Assembly (NCBI GenBank): GCA_021785005.1
Contig: JAJYGT010000155.1
Span: 1-54,084, forward strand
Direction: 5' to 3'
Length of the DNA: 54,084 nucleotides
From: Actinomycetes bacterium
Lineage (GTDB): Bacteria; Actinomycetota; Acidimicrobiia; Acidimicrobiales; Acidimicrobiaceae
Positions within the stretch are counted from its first letter, which is position 1, and every line of letters begins with the position of its first letter. A program made the position numbers and the translations under genes. Positions 1-7,236 of this stretch are shown piece by piece. The notes beneath the pieces were generated by a model that made no database searches, was not told the origin of the DNA, and was given only the letters and a program-made list of their open reading frames with translations.

Positions 1-125
1 GCCAGTCCGATGAATGCCCGCGAGAGTTTCTTCGCATCTGGAGTACCACGTCGCACGCCACGTACCGCTAAGGCCCGCTCCTCCTGGCGTTTCCAGTTGG
101 TCTTGCGCCTCCTACGCCTCGGCAT
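1..125 (-). CDS. Partial basic hypothetical protein of a mobile element
   Basis: The reading frame opens with ATG at 125 on the minus strand and runs off the left edge, so only about 41 N-terminal residues are visible. They are very basic, with a run of arginines right after the initiator, and I recognise no family. The start overlaps the last 14 bases of the upstream methyltransferase gene, which suggests translational coupling in one minus-strand operon. A DNA-binding role is possible from the charge but is only inference. Too little of the gene is present for a function. Confidence 0.45.
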   Translation of the reverse strand, partial: MPRRRRRKTNWKRQEERALAVRGVRRGTPDAKKLSRAFIGL

Positions 126-726
126 GACGACCTCCATCTTGGCGACCGATGTCAGATGGGACTGGATAGCCGGGGATCACGATGTCAGCATCGACCTCAT
201 CTCCCCACACACTCCAGTCGGCGCTCGAGGGTGGCCGACGCCGGGCGAACAGTTCGAGGTAGGGACCATCGCTGACCCGCTCGATGACTGCGTACTGCTC
301 CTCGGGCTTGTGTGAGTGCTCTTGCAGCGGAGCAAACATCCACGTCGGCTGCGCGCGGAAGTTGACTGGGGCATGTCCTCGTGTACCGAGAATCAGGTGT
401 TCGGTAGCGTTGCGAAGATACTGACCCAAGCCGATCCGTGGCTTGATCCAGGTCAACGGTGACCGGGGAGTAAAGCCCCACGACTCCATGACGTCATAAC
501 CGGCGCGTAAAGTAGCGTTTGTGACCCAGAGCCAGCAGTGGGCATCTGCTGCCGCTAGGTCAACCACCGGCATGGCTTGAATGTCATCCAGCGTCATGAG
601 TTTGTAGTGCGACGCCGCTCCGAGCGCACCTTTTTGCTGAATGTTCCACGGCGGATCGGCCAAGATGGTCTTGAACTGTTGCCGGAACCCCGGCCCGCTA
701 TTAGGGAACAGGTTTTGTGTTACCAT
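112..726 (-). CDS. MT-A70 family adenine-N6 DNA methyltransferase
   Basis: A 204-residue MT-A70 family methyltransferase, expected to transfer a methyl group from SAM to adenine N6. The catalytic DPPW motif lies near residue 27, in an ILADPPWN context, as in the class of small phage and plasmid MT-A70 enzymes. The frame is open upstream to 804, but ATG at 726 is preceded by AAAGGAGC about seven bases away and places the DPPW motif at the usual distance from the N terminus, so I chose it. It ends overlapping the next small minus-strand gene. Neighbouring small membrane-protein genes point to a phage-like or integrative element, where such orphan enzymes usually protect the element's DNA or mark it (inference). 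Confidence 0.88.
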   Translation of the reverse strand: MVTQNLFPNSGPGFRQQFKTILADPPWNIQQKGALGAASHYKLMTLDDIQAMPVVDLAAADAHCWLWVTNATLRAGYDVMESWGFTPRSPLTWIKPRIGLGQYLRNATEHLILGTRGHAPVNFRAQPTWMFAPLQEHSHKPEEQYAVIERVSDGPYLELFARRRPPSSADWSVWGDEVDADIVIPGYPVPSDIGRQDGGRHAEA

Positions 727-823
727 TAATAAGCTCCTTTCTGCCCGAGTTTTCGATTGCCGTCGAAAGCACGGGATGTTGATTAGGTTGATATAGAAGT
801 CCACCGAGAATTGCGAGGAGCAT

Positions 824-857
824 CCCCGGGGTGATTACATCTAAAAACATCCCGGGG
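824..857. repeat. GC-rich inverted repeat in the 727-1000 intergenic stretch
   Basis: CCCCGGGG at 824-831 and CCCGGGG at 851-857 can pair as a 7-bp GC stem with a loop of about 20 bases. It lies between the small membrane-protein gene and the MT-A70 gene, both on the minus strand. No T-run follows on that strand, so a classical terminator is not supported. It may be an RNA processing or attenuation element. The rest of 727-1000 shows no gene. Confidence 0.4.
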
Positions 858-1000
858 ACCATTTGCAATAGCAGAGGTCGCCGATATGACTACCGATAAG
901 ACGTGCGATGCGACACCTCGTATCTCTTGCAATTAATGCGAATTATGATCTCGTAATGTTTACCAATATTGCCGTTGCGGAATAAACAACGTTCATCCAA

Positions 1001-1189
1001 TTACCAACGGTTCATGCGATTCCGTCGCCATAGAAGACTTACGACGAAACCCACGATGACCAGTCCGCCAACTACCGCTCCGATGTCGACCAATTCCGCT
1101 GCGATCGACTCGATGAGCCTCACCGCCACGTAGATCGCTACTGCCGCCGCAAGAAGCGCCAAGCAGATCCCGACAAGCCGGTCCAACAT
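1001..1189 (-). CDS. Small two-helix membrane protein
   Basis: A 62-residue hydrophobic protein with two predicted membrane helices, about residues 4-26 and 34-54, and a short basic C-terminal tail (RRNRMNRW), so both termini probably face the cytoplasm. GAGGAG stands about eight bases before the ATG at 1189 and overlaps the stop region of the preceding gene, indicating coupled expression. No family is recognised. Small membrane proteins in such clusters belong to holin-like, conjugation or exclusion functions in many elements, but nothing here decides between them. Confidence 0.6.
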   Translation of the reverse strand: MLDRLVGICLALLAAAVAIYVAVRLIESIAAELVDIGAVVGGLVIVGFVVSLLWRRNRMNRW

Positions 1190-1195
1190 TGCTAA

Positions 1196-1360
1196 CTACT
1201 CCTCATACCTAAGCCGTGGCTGCGAGGGATCGGGAAAGATTCCCGTGAGGCGCTGGGCCAGCTCACGAATGAGAGCCGCTGCAACAAAGCTGGTGAGCAT
1301 GCTTTGCGCAGGGGAGAGAGTGCTTATCATCTTGTTCATCGTGTCGACCACGATGCGCAT
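1196..1360 (-). CDS. Small hypothetical protein (54 aa)
   Basis: Unrecognised small protein. ATG at 1360 is preceded by AAAGGAAGG, so I prefer it to the longer frame opening at 1432. The middle carries one moderately hydrophobic stretch (about residues 16-35) with no clear signal peptide, and the C terminus is charged. It ends six bases before the next membrane-protein gene, whose ribosome-binding site overlaps this gene's end, so the two are probably translated from the same message. No function is assigned. Confidence 0.55.
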   Translation of the reverse strand: MRIVVDTMNKMISTLSPAQSMLTSFVAAALIRELAQRLTGIFPDPSQPRLRYEE

Positions 1361-1428
1361 GGTGATATCGCCTTCCTTTGCCGTCGCTCGCCGACCAAGC
1401 CAGTTACGACTTCTGTTTGCTGCTGCTC

Positions 1429-1638
1429 TCACGTGAGACCACCTGCCTTACGTGCGGCTTCGCGCATAGCAGATAGTGCCTGTGCGGTGAGCTGCTCAAG
1501 ACGAGCGTCAACCGAGAGTCGCTCGGCAAAGACATCCAAGGTTCGACGGTATTGGCGCCAGGCCAACAGTGCCCAGACACCGGCACCTGAGAGTGCCAGT
1601 GCCAGGACGGCGATGCCCAGCGCTACCAGAGCGGTCAC
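1429..1638 (-). CDS. Small single-pass membrane protein with cytoplasmic helix
   Basis: About 69 residues: a membrane helix right at the N terminus (rich in Leu, Ala, Val and Gly) followed by a charged, probably helical tail with several Arg and Glu. The frame is open to ATG 1686, but GTG at 1638 overlaps the previous gene's TGA as GTGA, and starting there puts the helix at the N terminus. I choose it with moderate certainty because the upstream ribosome-binding site is weak and initiation probably depends on coupling. No family is recognised. It could be a phage-like accessory or a conjugation-associated protein. Confidence 0.5.
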   Translation of the reverse strand: MTALVALGIAVLALALSGAGVWALLAWRQYRRTLDVFAERLSVDARLEQLTAQALSAMREAARKAGGLT

Positions 1639-1967
1639 CTGATTCGGCGCAGGTCGCGCCGAAGGTCGGACAACAACTCTGCGCAACCGAGCATGTGGTC
1701 ATCAGCGATGAAGGCCAAGCGCCCAGCAGCATCTGGTGCAATCATCTCAAGTTGACGCTGCGCCTGGGAGACCCGGGTGATCTGTTGCATGGCGTTGCCA
1801 GTAGCCATCGTCAAGTTCTCAATCTTGGCTAGTGTCACGTCAGTTGCATTATCGACCTGGCTGGTTCTGATTTGTGTGCCGAGGCGGCCCCGAGAGATCT
1901 CACGTCCAACTCGACGGGAATCTCGGGCGAGTGCACCACCTCCGCTATAAGTAGCCAACTCGCTCAT
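1635..1967 (-). CDS. Hypothetical protein of mobile-element operon (110 aa)
   Basis: A 110-residue soluble protein, largely alpha-helical by composition. Its N-terminal part has a basic cluster (about residues 15-30), and the rest reads as long amphipathic helices. No membrane segment or catalytic motif is visible. The ATG at 1967 is preceded by AGGTGGTG and overlaps the stop of an 11-codon leader ORF as ATGA. The next gene downstream starts with GTG inside this gene's stop. The tight packing shows a single minus-strand operon of small element genes. I do not recognise the family. Confidence 0.6.
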   Translation of the reverse strand: MSELATYSGGGALARDSRRVGREISRGRLGTQIRTSQVDNATDVTLAKIENLTMATGNAMQQITRVSQAQRQLEMIAPDAAGRLAFIADDHMLGCAELLSDLRRDLRRIR

Positions 1968-1999
1968 AGGGTCACCACCTCATAGTTGATAGGCTTCAT
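1964..1999 (-). CDS. 11-codon leader ORF coupled to the element operon
   Basis: ATG at 1999 starts an 11-residue peptide, MKPINYEVVTL, whose TGA overlaps the ATG of the 110-residue gene. A strong AAAGGAGC sits about ten bases before it, better than the site of the gene it overlaps. This is the typical layout of a translational-coupling leader. The peptide shows no run of regulatory codons, so amino-acid attenuation is unlikely. Confidence 0.45.
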   Translation of the reverse strand: MKPINYEVVTL

Positions 2000-2183
2000 A
2001 TTGTCTTTGCTCCTTTCTCCAATTAACCCGACTGCGTTGCGATGACACCGTGGGTGGTCCGTTGCAGCGGGCCATCCACACCCCTCATCGCTGGGTATTC
2101 GACATATTGCTAAAGCGAATATTCTCTAGGTTAGAGCTGGCTTTGCATTGCAGATATGCCCACGATCAGAGTTGGAGTAGGAA

Positions 2184-3173
2184 TTGGAGTCGGAGTCACA
2201 ATCGAAGTCGGTCCGGTCGTCGTATCGATGGGTTGAACCATCAGCATGGGATCCCAAGCAGGCTTACAACGTTCTCCAAGATCTTGTCTACTTGCACAAA
2301 GATGCTGGTTTCTCCCCAGCTCGTATCGCCAGAGCCAACCTCGTTCGCCAGCTTCTTGGTGGGGACAATGAATCGTATGAGGTGATGCGAGAACGATTCA
2401 TTTCTGCCATTGAGTCACTACGCGATCCCCATCCCGAGATACTGCTCGATGTCTTTGGCCTTGCCCCTGAGACTGAAGGTATGACGTATCTCAAGGATCG
2501 ACGCCAACACTATGGTGATAGGCACGGCATCAAGGTTGAAGCTGTCGCCGACCGTGAAGAGTCGGCGATGGATAACCTGCGTAAGCAACTCGTCACGGGC
2601 TGGTATCCCAAGTCCCCAACTGGATTTGCGGTGCCGGAGTCACACAATGGCTTTGTCCAGCAGGCCGCCCGTATTCTGACTGTGGTTCGTAACCGAGACT
2701 GGCAGGAGAACAGGGAGTGGCACCAGCTCATTGCTGCCTTCGACGAAGCCGACTTCATCTCGATCAGCAGCTCATACCCAGGTCGGCCCATCCCCGAAGG
2801 GGACTTCACGGTCAAGACCGAATGCATCGGGGCAAGCTTCACCCATCGGTTCTGGTACAAGGAGCCGATGCGCCGAGGTGAGACCTATGACCTCAAATTT
2901 CGGATGGTAGCTGATCCAGACCTTGGTACCCCTGGCGCTCTCACCGAGCACTGTCAGGCCTTTCATGAGCCCACCCGGTTCGCCTCATTTGGAGCGGTTT
3001 TCATTGGCGAGCGACCAAGCACCATCTGGAGCTACCGTGGACTTACGTACTTTGAACGACCTGGAACGCCCCACATCGGCCAGATCCTCGAGTTTGGCGA
3101 TGAGCCGGGAGTCAAGGTCGAGTTCCGTGACTTATACGGTGGCCTTTATAGTGGCATTGCCTGGGAATGGTGA
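2184..3173 (+). CDS. Unrecognised 329-residue protein, TTG start
   Basis: The frame opens with TTG at 2184, preceded by GGAG in a GGAGTAGGA context. An in-frame TAG lies just upstream and the next ATG is far inside, so the TTG is the best start. Residues 20-80 look like a helical DNA-binding-type region with a repeated 'ARANLVRQLL' style helix. The middle is a long charged segment, and the C-terminal third (after about residue 190) is beta-rich with many aromatic residues, ending in a Tyr/Trp-rich tail. No catalytic motif is evident. The gene is monocistronic between the divergent element operon and a terminator-like hairpin at 3237. Its position at the head of a defence cluster makes a regulator or immunity-linked role conceivable, but no function is assigned. 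Confidence 0.7.
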   Translation: MESESQSKSVRSSYRWVEPSAWDPKQAYNVLQDLVYLHKDAGFSPARIARANLVRQLLGGDNESYEVMRERFISAIESLRDPHPEILLDVFGLAPETEGMTYLKDRRQHYGDRHGIKVEAVADREESAMDNLRKQLVTGWYPKSPTGFAVPESHNGFVQQAARILTVVRNRDWQENREWHQLIAAFDEADFISISSSYPGRPIPEGDFTVKTECIGASFTHRFWYKEPMRRGETYDLKFRMVADPDLGTPGALTEHCQAFHEPTRFASFGAVFIGERPSTIWSYRGLTYFERPGTPHIGQILEFGDEPGVKVEFRDLYGGLYSGIAWEW

Positions 3174-3236
3174 GTACAAGTCGAAGATTGGAATCAAATC
3201 GGATTATTGGTGGCAAATGAACACAGAAATTGAGGG

Positions 3237-3258
3237 CAAATTCGTTGCTTCGAATTTG
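3237..3258 (+). terminator. Likely rho-independent terminator after the 2184-3173 gene
   Basis: CAAATTCG at 3237-3244 pairs with CGAATTTG at 3251-3258 around a 6-base loop and is followed by TTTTAG. The stem is 8 bp but AT-rich, so strength is uncertain. It separates the upstream gene from the defence operon promoter. Confidence 0.5.
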
Positions 3259-3345
3259 TTTTAGCTATCCCAATATTTCCTTGAAATGCACCATGTAACA
3301 GGCGGTCAGTAGTCTTATATTCAGATTCTTGGATCTTGCATACAA

Positions 3346-3354
3346 TGCTATAAT
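3346..3354 (+). promoter_or_regulatory. Extended -10 promoter of the defence operon
   Basis: TGCTATAAT is a perfect -10 hexamer with the TGN extension. A weak TTCTTG lies 17 bases further upstream. Initiation would fall near 3361, about 36 bases before the first ATG of the operon. No comparable promoter was seen between the following genes up to 20528, most of which overlap. Confidence 0.6.
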
Positions 3355-3396
3355 AAGGGGACTTATGCAAAAATCAAGGCGCCAGTTTAAGAGTTT

Positions 3397-3681
3397 ATGG
3401 CAGGAATGTCACTGATGGCGGCCCAGGTACGCAAGACTGCGACGAAGCCGACCAAGACGCTCGAACAGCGCCTGTGGGACACTGCGGATGCGCTTCGGGG
3501 CAATCAGGAGCCGAGTGAGTACGAACGCATTGTTGGCTTCGATAATGATCCTGAAGGTCTCGTTGATGTCAATTACAGCTGTTGCGAAGATCAGCTTCAC
3601 TTGGAGACCGTAACCAACACCTTGGCCCTGATTTCCCAGGCCGCGGGCGATACTGTCTCGCCCGTCAGGAGGCAACCGTGA
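3397..3681 (+). pseudogene. HsdM N-terminal fragment, now a leader ORF
   Basis: Residues 20-42 of this 94-residue frame match the conserved N terminus of a type I methyltransferase subunit (LEQRLWDTADALRGNQEPSEY context). After that, the expected HsdM continuation is replaced by about 50 residues that match nothing I know. The sequence differs from the intact HsdM encoded just downstream, so this is the stump of a second, different type I system. The frame ends in GTGA, where the Mrr gene starts, so it may now serve as a translated leader for mrr. There is no clear ribosome-binding site at the first ATG; ATGs at 3406 and 3415 are alternatives. Confidence 0.7.
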
Positions 3682-4577
3682 CAAGCGCATTGCCTACATG
3701 GGACCAGTTTATGGTTCCGACGCTGAAAGTTCTTTCTGGCGGAAAGGTTCCGAGTCGACGGGAGCTATACGACCTTGTAGCTCAGGAAACCCATCTCGAT
3801 GATGAGCAGCGAGCTGAGGTACTCGATTCAGGAGAACGAAGGTTCGAAAATCGAATTAGCTGGGCGATCACGTACCTCGTCAAGGCCAATGCGATCATGC
3901 GACCCTCTCGTGGCCATCACTCGATCACAGAATCAGGCCGAATACTTCTCGAGGCACATCCAAATTCGCTGACCGAGGCAGATCTTCGCTTAATCGAGGG
4001 TTATGACGATGGCCGCAAGAAATATTTACCCGCAGCCGTAAGTGCACCTGCGCCTGACGAACTTGACCCCCACGAGCTCGTCGAACGAGGTATTGCGCGC
4101 ATTAATGATGAAGTGGCGAGTAATCTCCTCGTTCGACTGCATTCTCAGGATCCCGCCTTCTTCGAGCAGGCCGTCGTTGATTTAGTGGTCGCTATGGGCT
4201 ATGGCGGCGCTGACGCCAGGGCCACAAGGACACAGTTGTCTAACGACGAAGGCATTGACGGTATCATTGATCAAGATGTACTTGGGCTAAGTCGCGTCTA
4301 CATTCAGGCAAAACGCTATTCCTTGGATAGCTCAGTAGGGCGTCCAGACATTCAGTCGTTCGTCGGCGCATTGCAGGGCCAGCAAGCCAACCAAGGCGTA
4401 TTTATCACCACGGGCCGTTTCAGCTCTGGGGCAGTTGAATATGCCAAGAGTGTACCAACCCGAGTGGTTCTCATAGATGGATCTCGGCTAGCCGAGCTTA
4501 TGATCCGCTACCGAGTTGGAGTCCAAGTTAAGCGGACTCTTCAAATTGTTGATGTAGATGAGGATTTTTTTGAATGA
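3678..4577 (+). CDS. mrr: Mrr-type restriction endonuclease (type IV)
   Basis: A 299-residue Mrr homologue, a type IV enzyme that cleaves foreign DNA carrying modified bases. The N-terminal half (about 1-110) is the Mrr winged-helix domain. The C-terminal half is the Mrr catalytic PD-(D/E)XK domain, with Asp194 in GIDG and the QAK motif at 210-212. The usual Gly-rich entry to the catalytic loop reads SNDEGIDG here. GTG at 3678 has AGGAGG five bases upstream and overlaps the stop of the HsdM fragment; a longer frame to 3582 has no such site. Its stop overlaps the hsdM start as ATGA, so the methyl-directed nuclease and a DNA methylase are expressed together. That implies the HsdM mark is not an Mrr target (inference). 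Confidence 0.9.
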   Translation: MTSALPTWDQFMVPTLKVLSGGKVPSRRELYDLVAQETHLDDEQRAEVLDSGERRFENRISWAITYLVKANAIMRPSRGHHSITESGRILLEAHPNSLTEADLRLIEGYDDGRKKYLPAAVSAPAPDELDPHELVERGIARINDEVASNLLVRLHSQDPAFFEQAVVDLVVAMGYGGADARATRTQLSNDEGIDGIIDQDVLGLSRVYIQAKRYSLDSSVGRPDIQSFVGALQGQQANQGVFITTGRFSSGAVEYAKSVPTRVVLIDGSRLAELMIRYRVGVQVKRTLQIVDVDEDFFE

Positions 4578-6139
4578 GCCAGACCAAAGAGACCCAGCGT
4601 GCCGAGCTGCACAAGACCATCTGGCGTATCGCCAACGACCTCCGTGGCAGCGTCGATGGATGGGACTTCAAGACCTACGTGCTAGGAATCCTCTTCTACC
4701 GTTTCATCTCTGAAAACCTGACTGCTTACTTAAACGCTAGCGAGCGCAGTGCTGGACAGGCCGACTTCGACTATGCCAAGCTGAGTGACCCCCAGGCAGA
4801 GTTTGGGCGAAAGGAGACGGTTGCCGAAAAGGGCTTCTATATCCTTCCAAGTGAACTCTTCGCTAACGTCCGCAAACGTGCGGCTAACGACGAAAACCTA
4901 AATGAAACACTTGAGCGAGTCTTTAAGAACATCGAGGGTTCCGCAGTCGGCACTGATTCAGAGGACGACCTGAAAGGTCTATTTGACGATCTTGAGGTCA
5001 ACAGTGCGAAGCTCGGTCCTACTGTGGCCAAGCGCAACGAGAAGCTAGTCAAGCTCCTGGATGCCATCGGTGATCTCGGTCTAGGCAGCTTCTCCGACCA
5101 CACCATCGATGCCTTTGGCGATGCTTATGAGTATCTGATGCAGATGTACGCGTCGAGTGCAGGTAAGTCAGGAGGCGAGTATTACACCCCACAGGAAGTA
5201 TCCGAGCTGCTTGCTCGAATTACGGTAGTCGGTAAAACCTCAGTGAACAAGGTCTACGACCCTGCATGCGGTTCTGGGTCCTTGCTGCTGAAGTTCGCCA
5301 AGGTACTCGGCAAGGACAACGTCCGCTTGGGCTTCTTTGGCCAGGAGATCAACCTGACGACCTACAACCTAGCTCGCATCAACATGTTCCTACACGACGT
5401 GAACTACGAGAAATTCGACCTTACTCATGGCGACACGCTGCTTGATCCAGCCCATTGGGACGAAGAGCCGTTCGAGGCTATCGTCTCTAATCCTCCGTAC
5501 TCCACTAAATGGGAGGGTGACGCCAACCCGCTGCTAATCAACGATCCTCGCTTCGCACCAGCCGGCGTACTCGCGCCGAAGTCGAAGGCTGATCTAGCCT
5601 TCACCATGCATATGCTCCACTGGCTGGCCGTGAACGGCACGGCTGCCATTGTCGAGTTTCCAGGTGTGCTCTATCGTGGAGGTGCGGAGCAGAAGATCCG
5701 CAAGTACCTCGTTGACAACAACTACGTCGATGCGGTCATTCAACTTCCGCCGGATCTCTTTTTCGGCACGACCATTGCGACCTGCATTCTCGTCCTGAAG
5801 AAATCCAAAAAGGATAGTGCAATTCTGTTTATTGACGCTTCAGCTGAGTACGTCCGAGGTGGCAACAAGAACAAGCTCACCGAAGCTAACCAGCAGAGGA
5901 TCCTCGATGCATTCACGACGCGCAAATCCGAGGACTACTTTGCCAGACTCGTCCCTTACGAGGACATCAAGACCAACGACTACAACATCGCTGTTTCCTC
6001 CTATGTAGAACGGGAGGACAATAGCGAAGCTGTCGACATCACGTCTCTGAATGTCGAAATTGCCCGAATTGTCAAGCATCAACAAGAGCTCCGTAACCAG
6101 ATCGACGCGATTGTTGCGGACCTGGAGGGTACGTCATGA
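4574..6139 (+). CDS. hsdM: Type I restriction-modification methyltransferase subunit HsdM
   Basis: A full-length 521-residue type I modification subunit that methylates adenine N6 in the complex with HsdS. The N-terminal helical HsdM domain covers about 1-150, and the methyltransferase domain follows. The SAM-binding motif DPACGSGS begins at residue 229, GQE lies at 256-258, and the catalytic NPPY is at 306-309. The C-terminal helices (about 470-521) would contact HsdS. The gene begins inside the mrr stop (ATGA) and its own stop overlaps the hsdS start (ATGA), so the complex subunits are made at one polysome. It belongs to the EcoR124-like class judging by sequence style and the accompanying HsdR. 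Confidence 0.97.
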   Translation: MSQTKETQRAELHKTIWRIANDLRGSVDGWDFKTYVLGILFYRFISENLTAYLNASERSAGQADFDYAKLSDPQAEFGRKETVAEKGFYILPSELFANVRKRAANDENLNETLERVFKNIEGSAVGTDSEDDLKGLFDDLEVNSAKLGPTVAKRNEKLVKLLDAIGDLGLGSFSDHTIDAFGDAYEYLMQMYASSAGKSGGEYYTPQEVSELLARITVVGKTSVNKVYDPACGSGSLLLKFAKVLGKDNVRLGFFGQEINLTTYNLARINMFLHDVNYEKFDLTHGDTLLDPAHWDEEPFEAIVSNPPYSTKWEGDANPLLINDPRFAPAGVLAPKSKADLAFTMHMLHWLAVNGTAAIVEFPGVLYRGGAEQKIRKYLVDNNYVDAVIQLPPDLFFGTTIATCILVLKKSKKDSAILFIDASAEYVRGGNKNKLTEANQQRILDAFTTRKSEDYFARLVPYEDIKTNDYNIAVSSYVEREDNSEAVDITSLNVEIARIVKHQQELRNQIDAIVADLEGTS

Positions 6140-7236
6140 GTGGGATTGGCGACCTTATCAAGAAGCTTTGTCCTGATGGGGTCGAGTTTCGGTTACTTGG
6201 AGACGTGGTACGAATTCGCAACGGTAAGGATTATCGAGTCCTAGGTGACGGCGACATTCCTGTATACGGTACGGGTGGGATCATGACCCACGTAAATACC
6301 GCAGCGTACGATAAGCCTTCGGTGTTAATTCCTAGAAAAGGCTCATTAAGCAAGCTCTATTATGTTGATCAACCGTTCTGGACGGTAGACACGATCTTCT
6401 ACACGGAGGTTGGTAATCGACTGGTGCCAAAGTTCTTTTACTATTATTTGGCAACTCAACACCTTGAAGATATGAATCAGGCCGGTGGAGTACCAAGCCT
6501 CACGCAGGCGGTTTTGAACGTATTAAGAATCCCCGTCCCGCCCCTTGAAGTACAACAAGAGATTGTACGCATCTTAGATACGTTTACAGAGCTGGAAGCA
6601 GAGCTGGAAGCAGAGCTGGAAGCAGAGCTGGAAGCCCGTCGTCGTCAGTATGCCTACTACCGAGATTCGCTGCTGAGCTTCCCTGAAACGGGGGGGGTAC
6701 GTAGGATTCCGATGGGTGATCTGGCGACCATCGGCACGGGTAGCCACGACACCAAGGACGCGATCCCTGACGGGGACTATGTCTTCTATGCACGCGGTCG
6801 TGAGCGGCTCCGTCTCGATTCGTTTGACTTTGACGAGCAGGCTATCATTACGGCTGGCGACGGCGTGGGAGTCGGTAACGTGTTCCACTTTGCCTCTGGC
6901 AAGTATGCATTGCATCAGCGTGCCTATCGCATTGTTCCGAACGTGGCGGTGGACGCTCGATATCTCTATCATTACCTTGTCGCAGACTTCGCTAGGTATC
7001 TGGAGCAGACCTCGGTGCACGCATCCGTGACGTCACTGCGACGACCCATGTTTCTCAAGTATCCGGTCCCTGTTCCTCCCCTCGATGAGCAGGCACGCAT
7101 CGTCTCAATCCTCGACAACTTCGATGCACTGGTGAACGATCTGTCGACGGGCCTCCCCGCCGAGCTAACAGCTAGACGCAAACAGTACGAATACTACCGA
7201 GACCGTCTTCTGACATTTGAAGAGGCCTTGGTATGA
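6136..7236 (+). CDS. hsdS: Type I restriction-modification specificity subunit HsdS
   Basis: A 366-residue DNA-recognition subunit with two target-recognition domains (about 12-150 and 185-335). Each is followed by a conserved helical spacer carrying the QYxYYRDxLL signature, at 171-180 and near the C terminus. The central spacer holds four tandem ELEA units (residues 152-167) encoded by 12-bp DNA repeats. The two half-site domains would read the two parts of a split recognition sequence, and the helix length fixes the gap between them. Start and stop overlap hsdM and hsdR. The two target domains differ from each other, as expected for an asymmetric recognition site, which cannot be predicted from sequence alone. 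Confidence 0.96.
   Translation: MSGIGDLIKKLCPDGVEFRLLGDVVRIRNGKDYRVLGDGDIPVYGTGGIMTHVNTAAYDKPSVLIPRKGSLSKLYYVDQPFWTVDTIFYTEVGNRLVPKFFYYYLATQHLEDMNQAGGVPSLTQAVLNVLRIPVPPLEVQQEIVRILDTFTELEAELEAELEAELEARRRQYAYYRDSLLSFPETGGVRRIPMGDLATIGTGSHDTKDAIPDGDYVFYARGRERLRLDSFDFDEQAIITAGDGVGVGNVFHFASGKYALHQRAYRIVPNVAVDARYLYHYLVADFARYLEQTSVHASVTSLRRPMFLKYPVPVPPLDEQARIVSILDNFDALVNDLSTGLPAELTARRKQYEYYRDRLLTFEEALV
6589..6636 (+). repeat. Four tandem 12-bp repeats in hsdS central spacer
   Basis: GAGCTGGAAGCA is repeated perfectly three times from 6589 to 6624, followed by a fourth copy differing only in the last base (6625-6636). The unit is a multiple of three, so copy-number changes keep the frame and add or remove ELEA in the helix between the two recognition domains. 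In EcoR124I a comparable four-residue repeat (TAEL, two or three copies) changes the spacer length of the DNA target. Confidence 0.95.

Noticed and set aside
824-857. GC hairpin as a classical terminator
   Set aside because: No T-run follows the stem on the transcribed strand.
6574-7020. Minus-strand frame with repeated CFQL units
   Set aside because: It is only the antisense reading of the hsdS 12-bp repeats.
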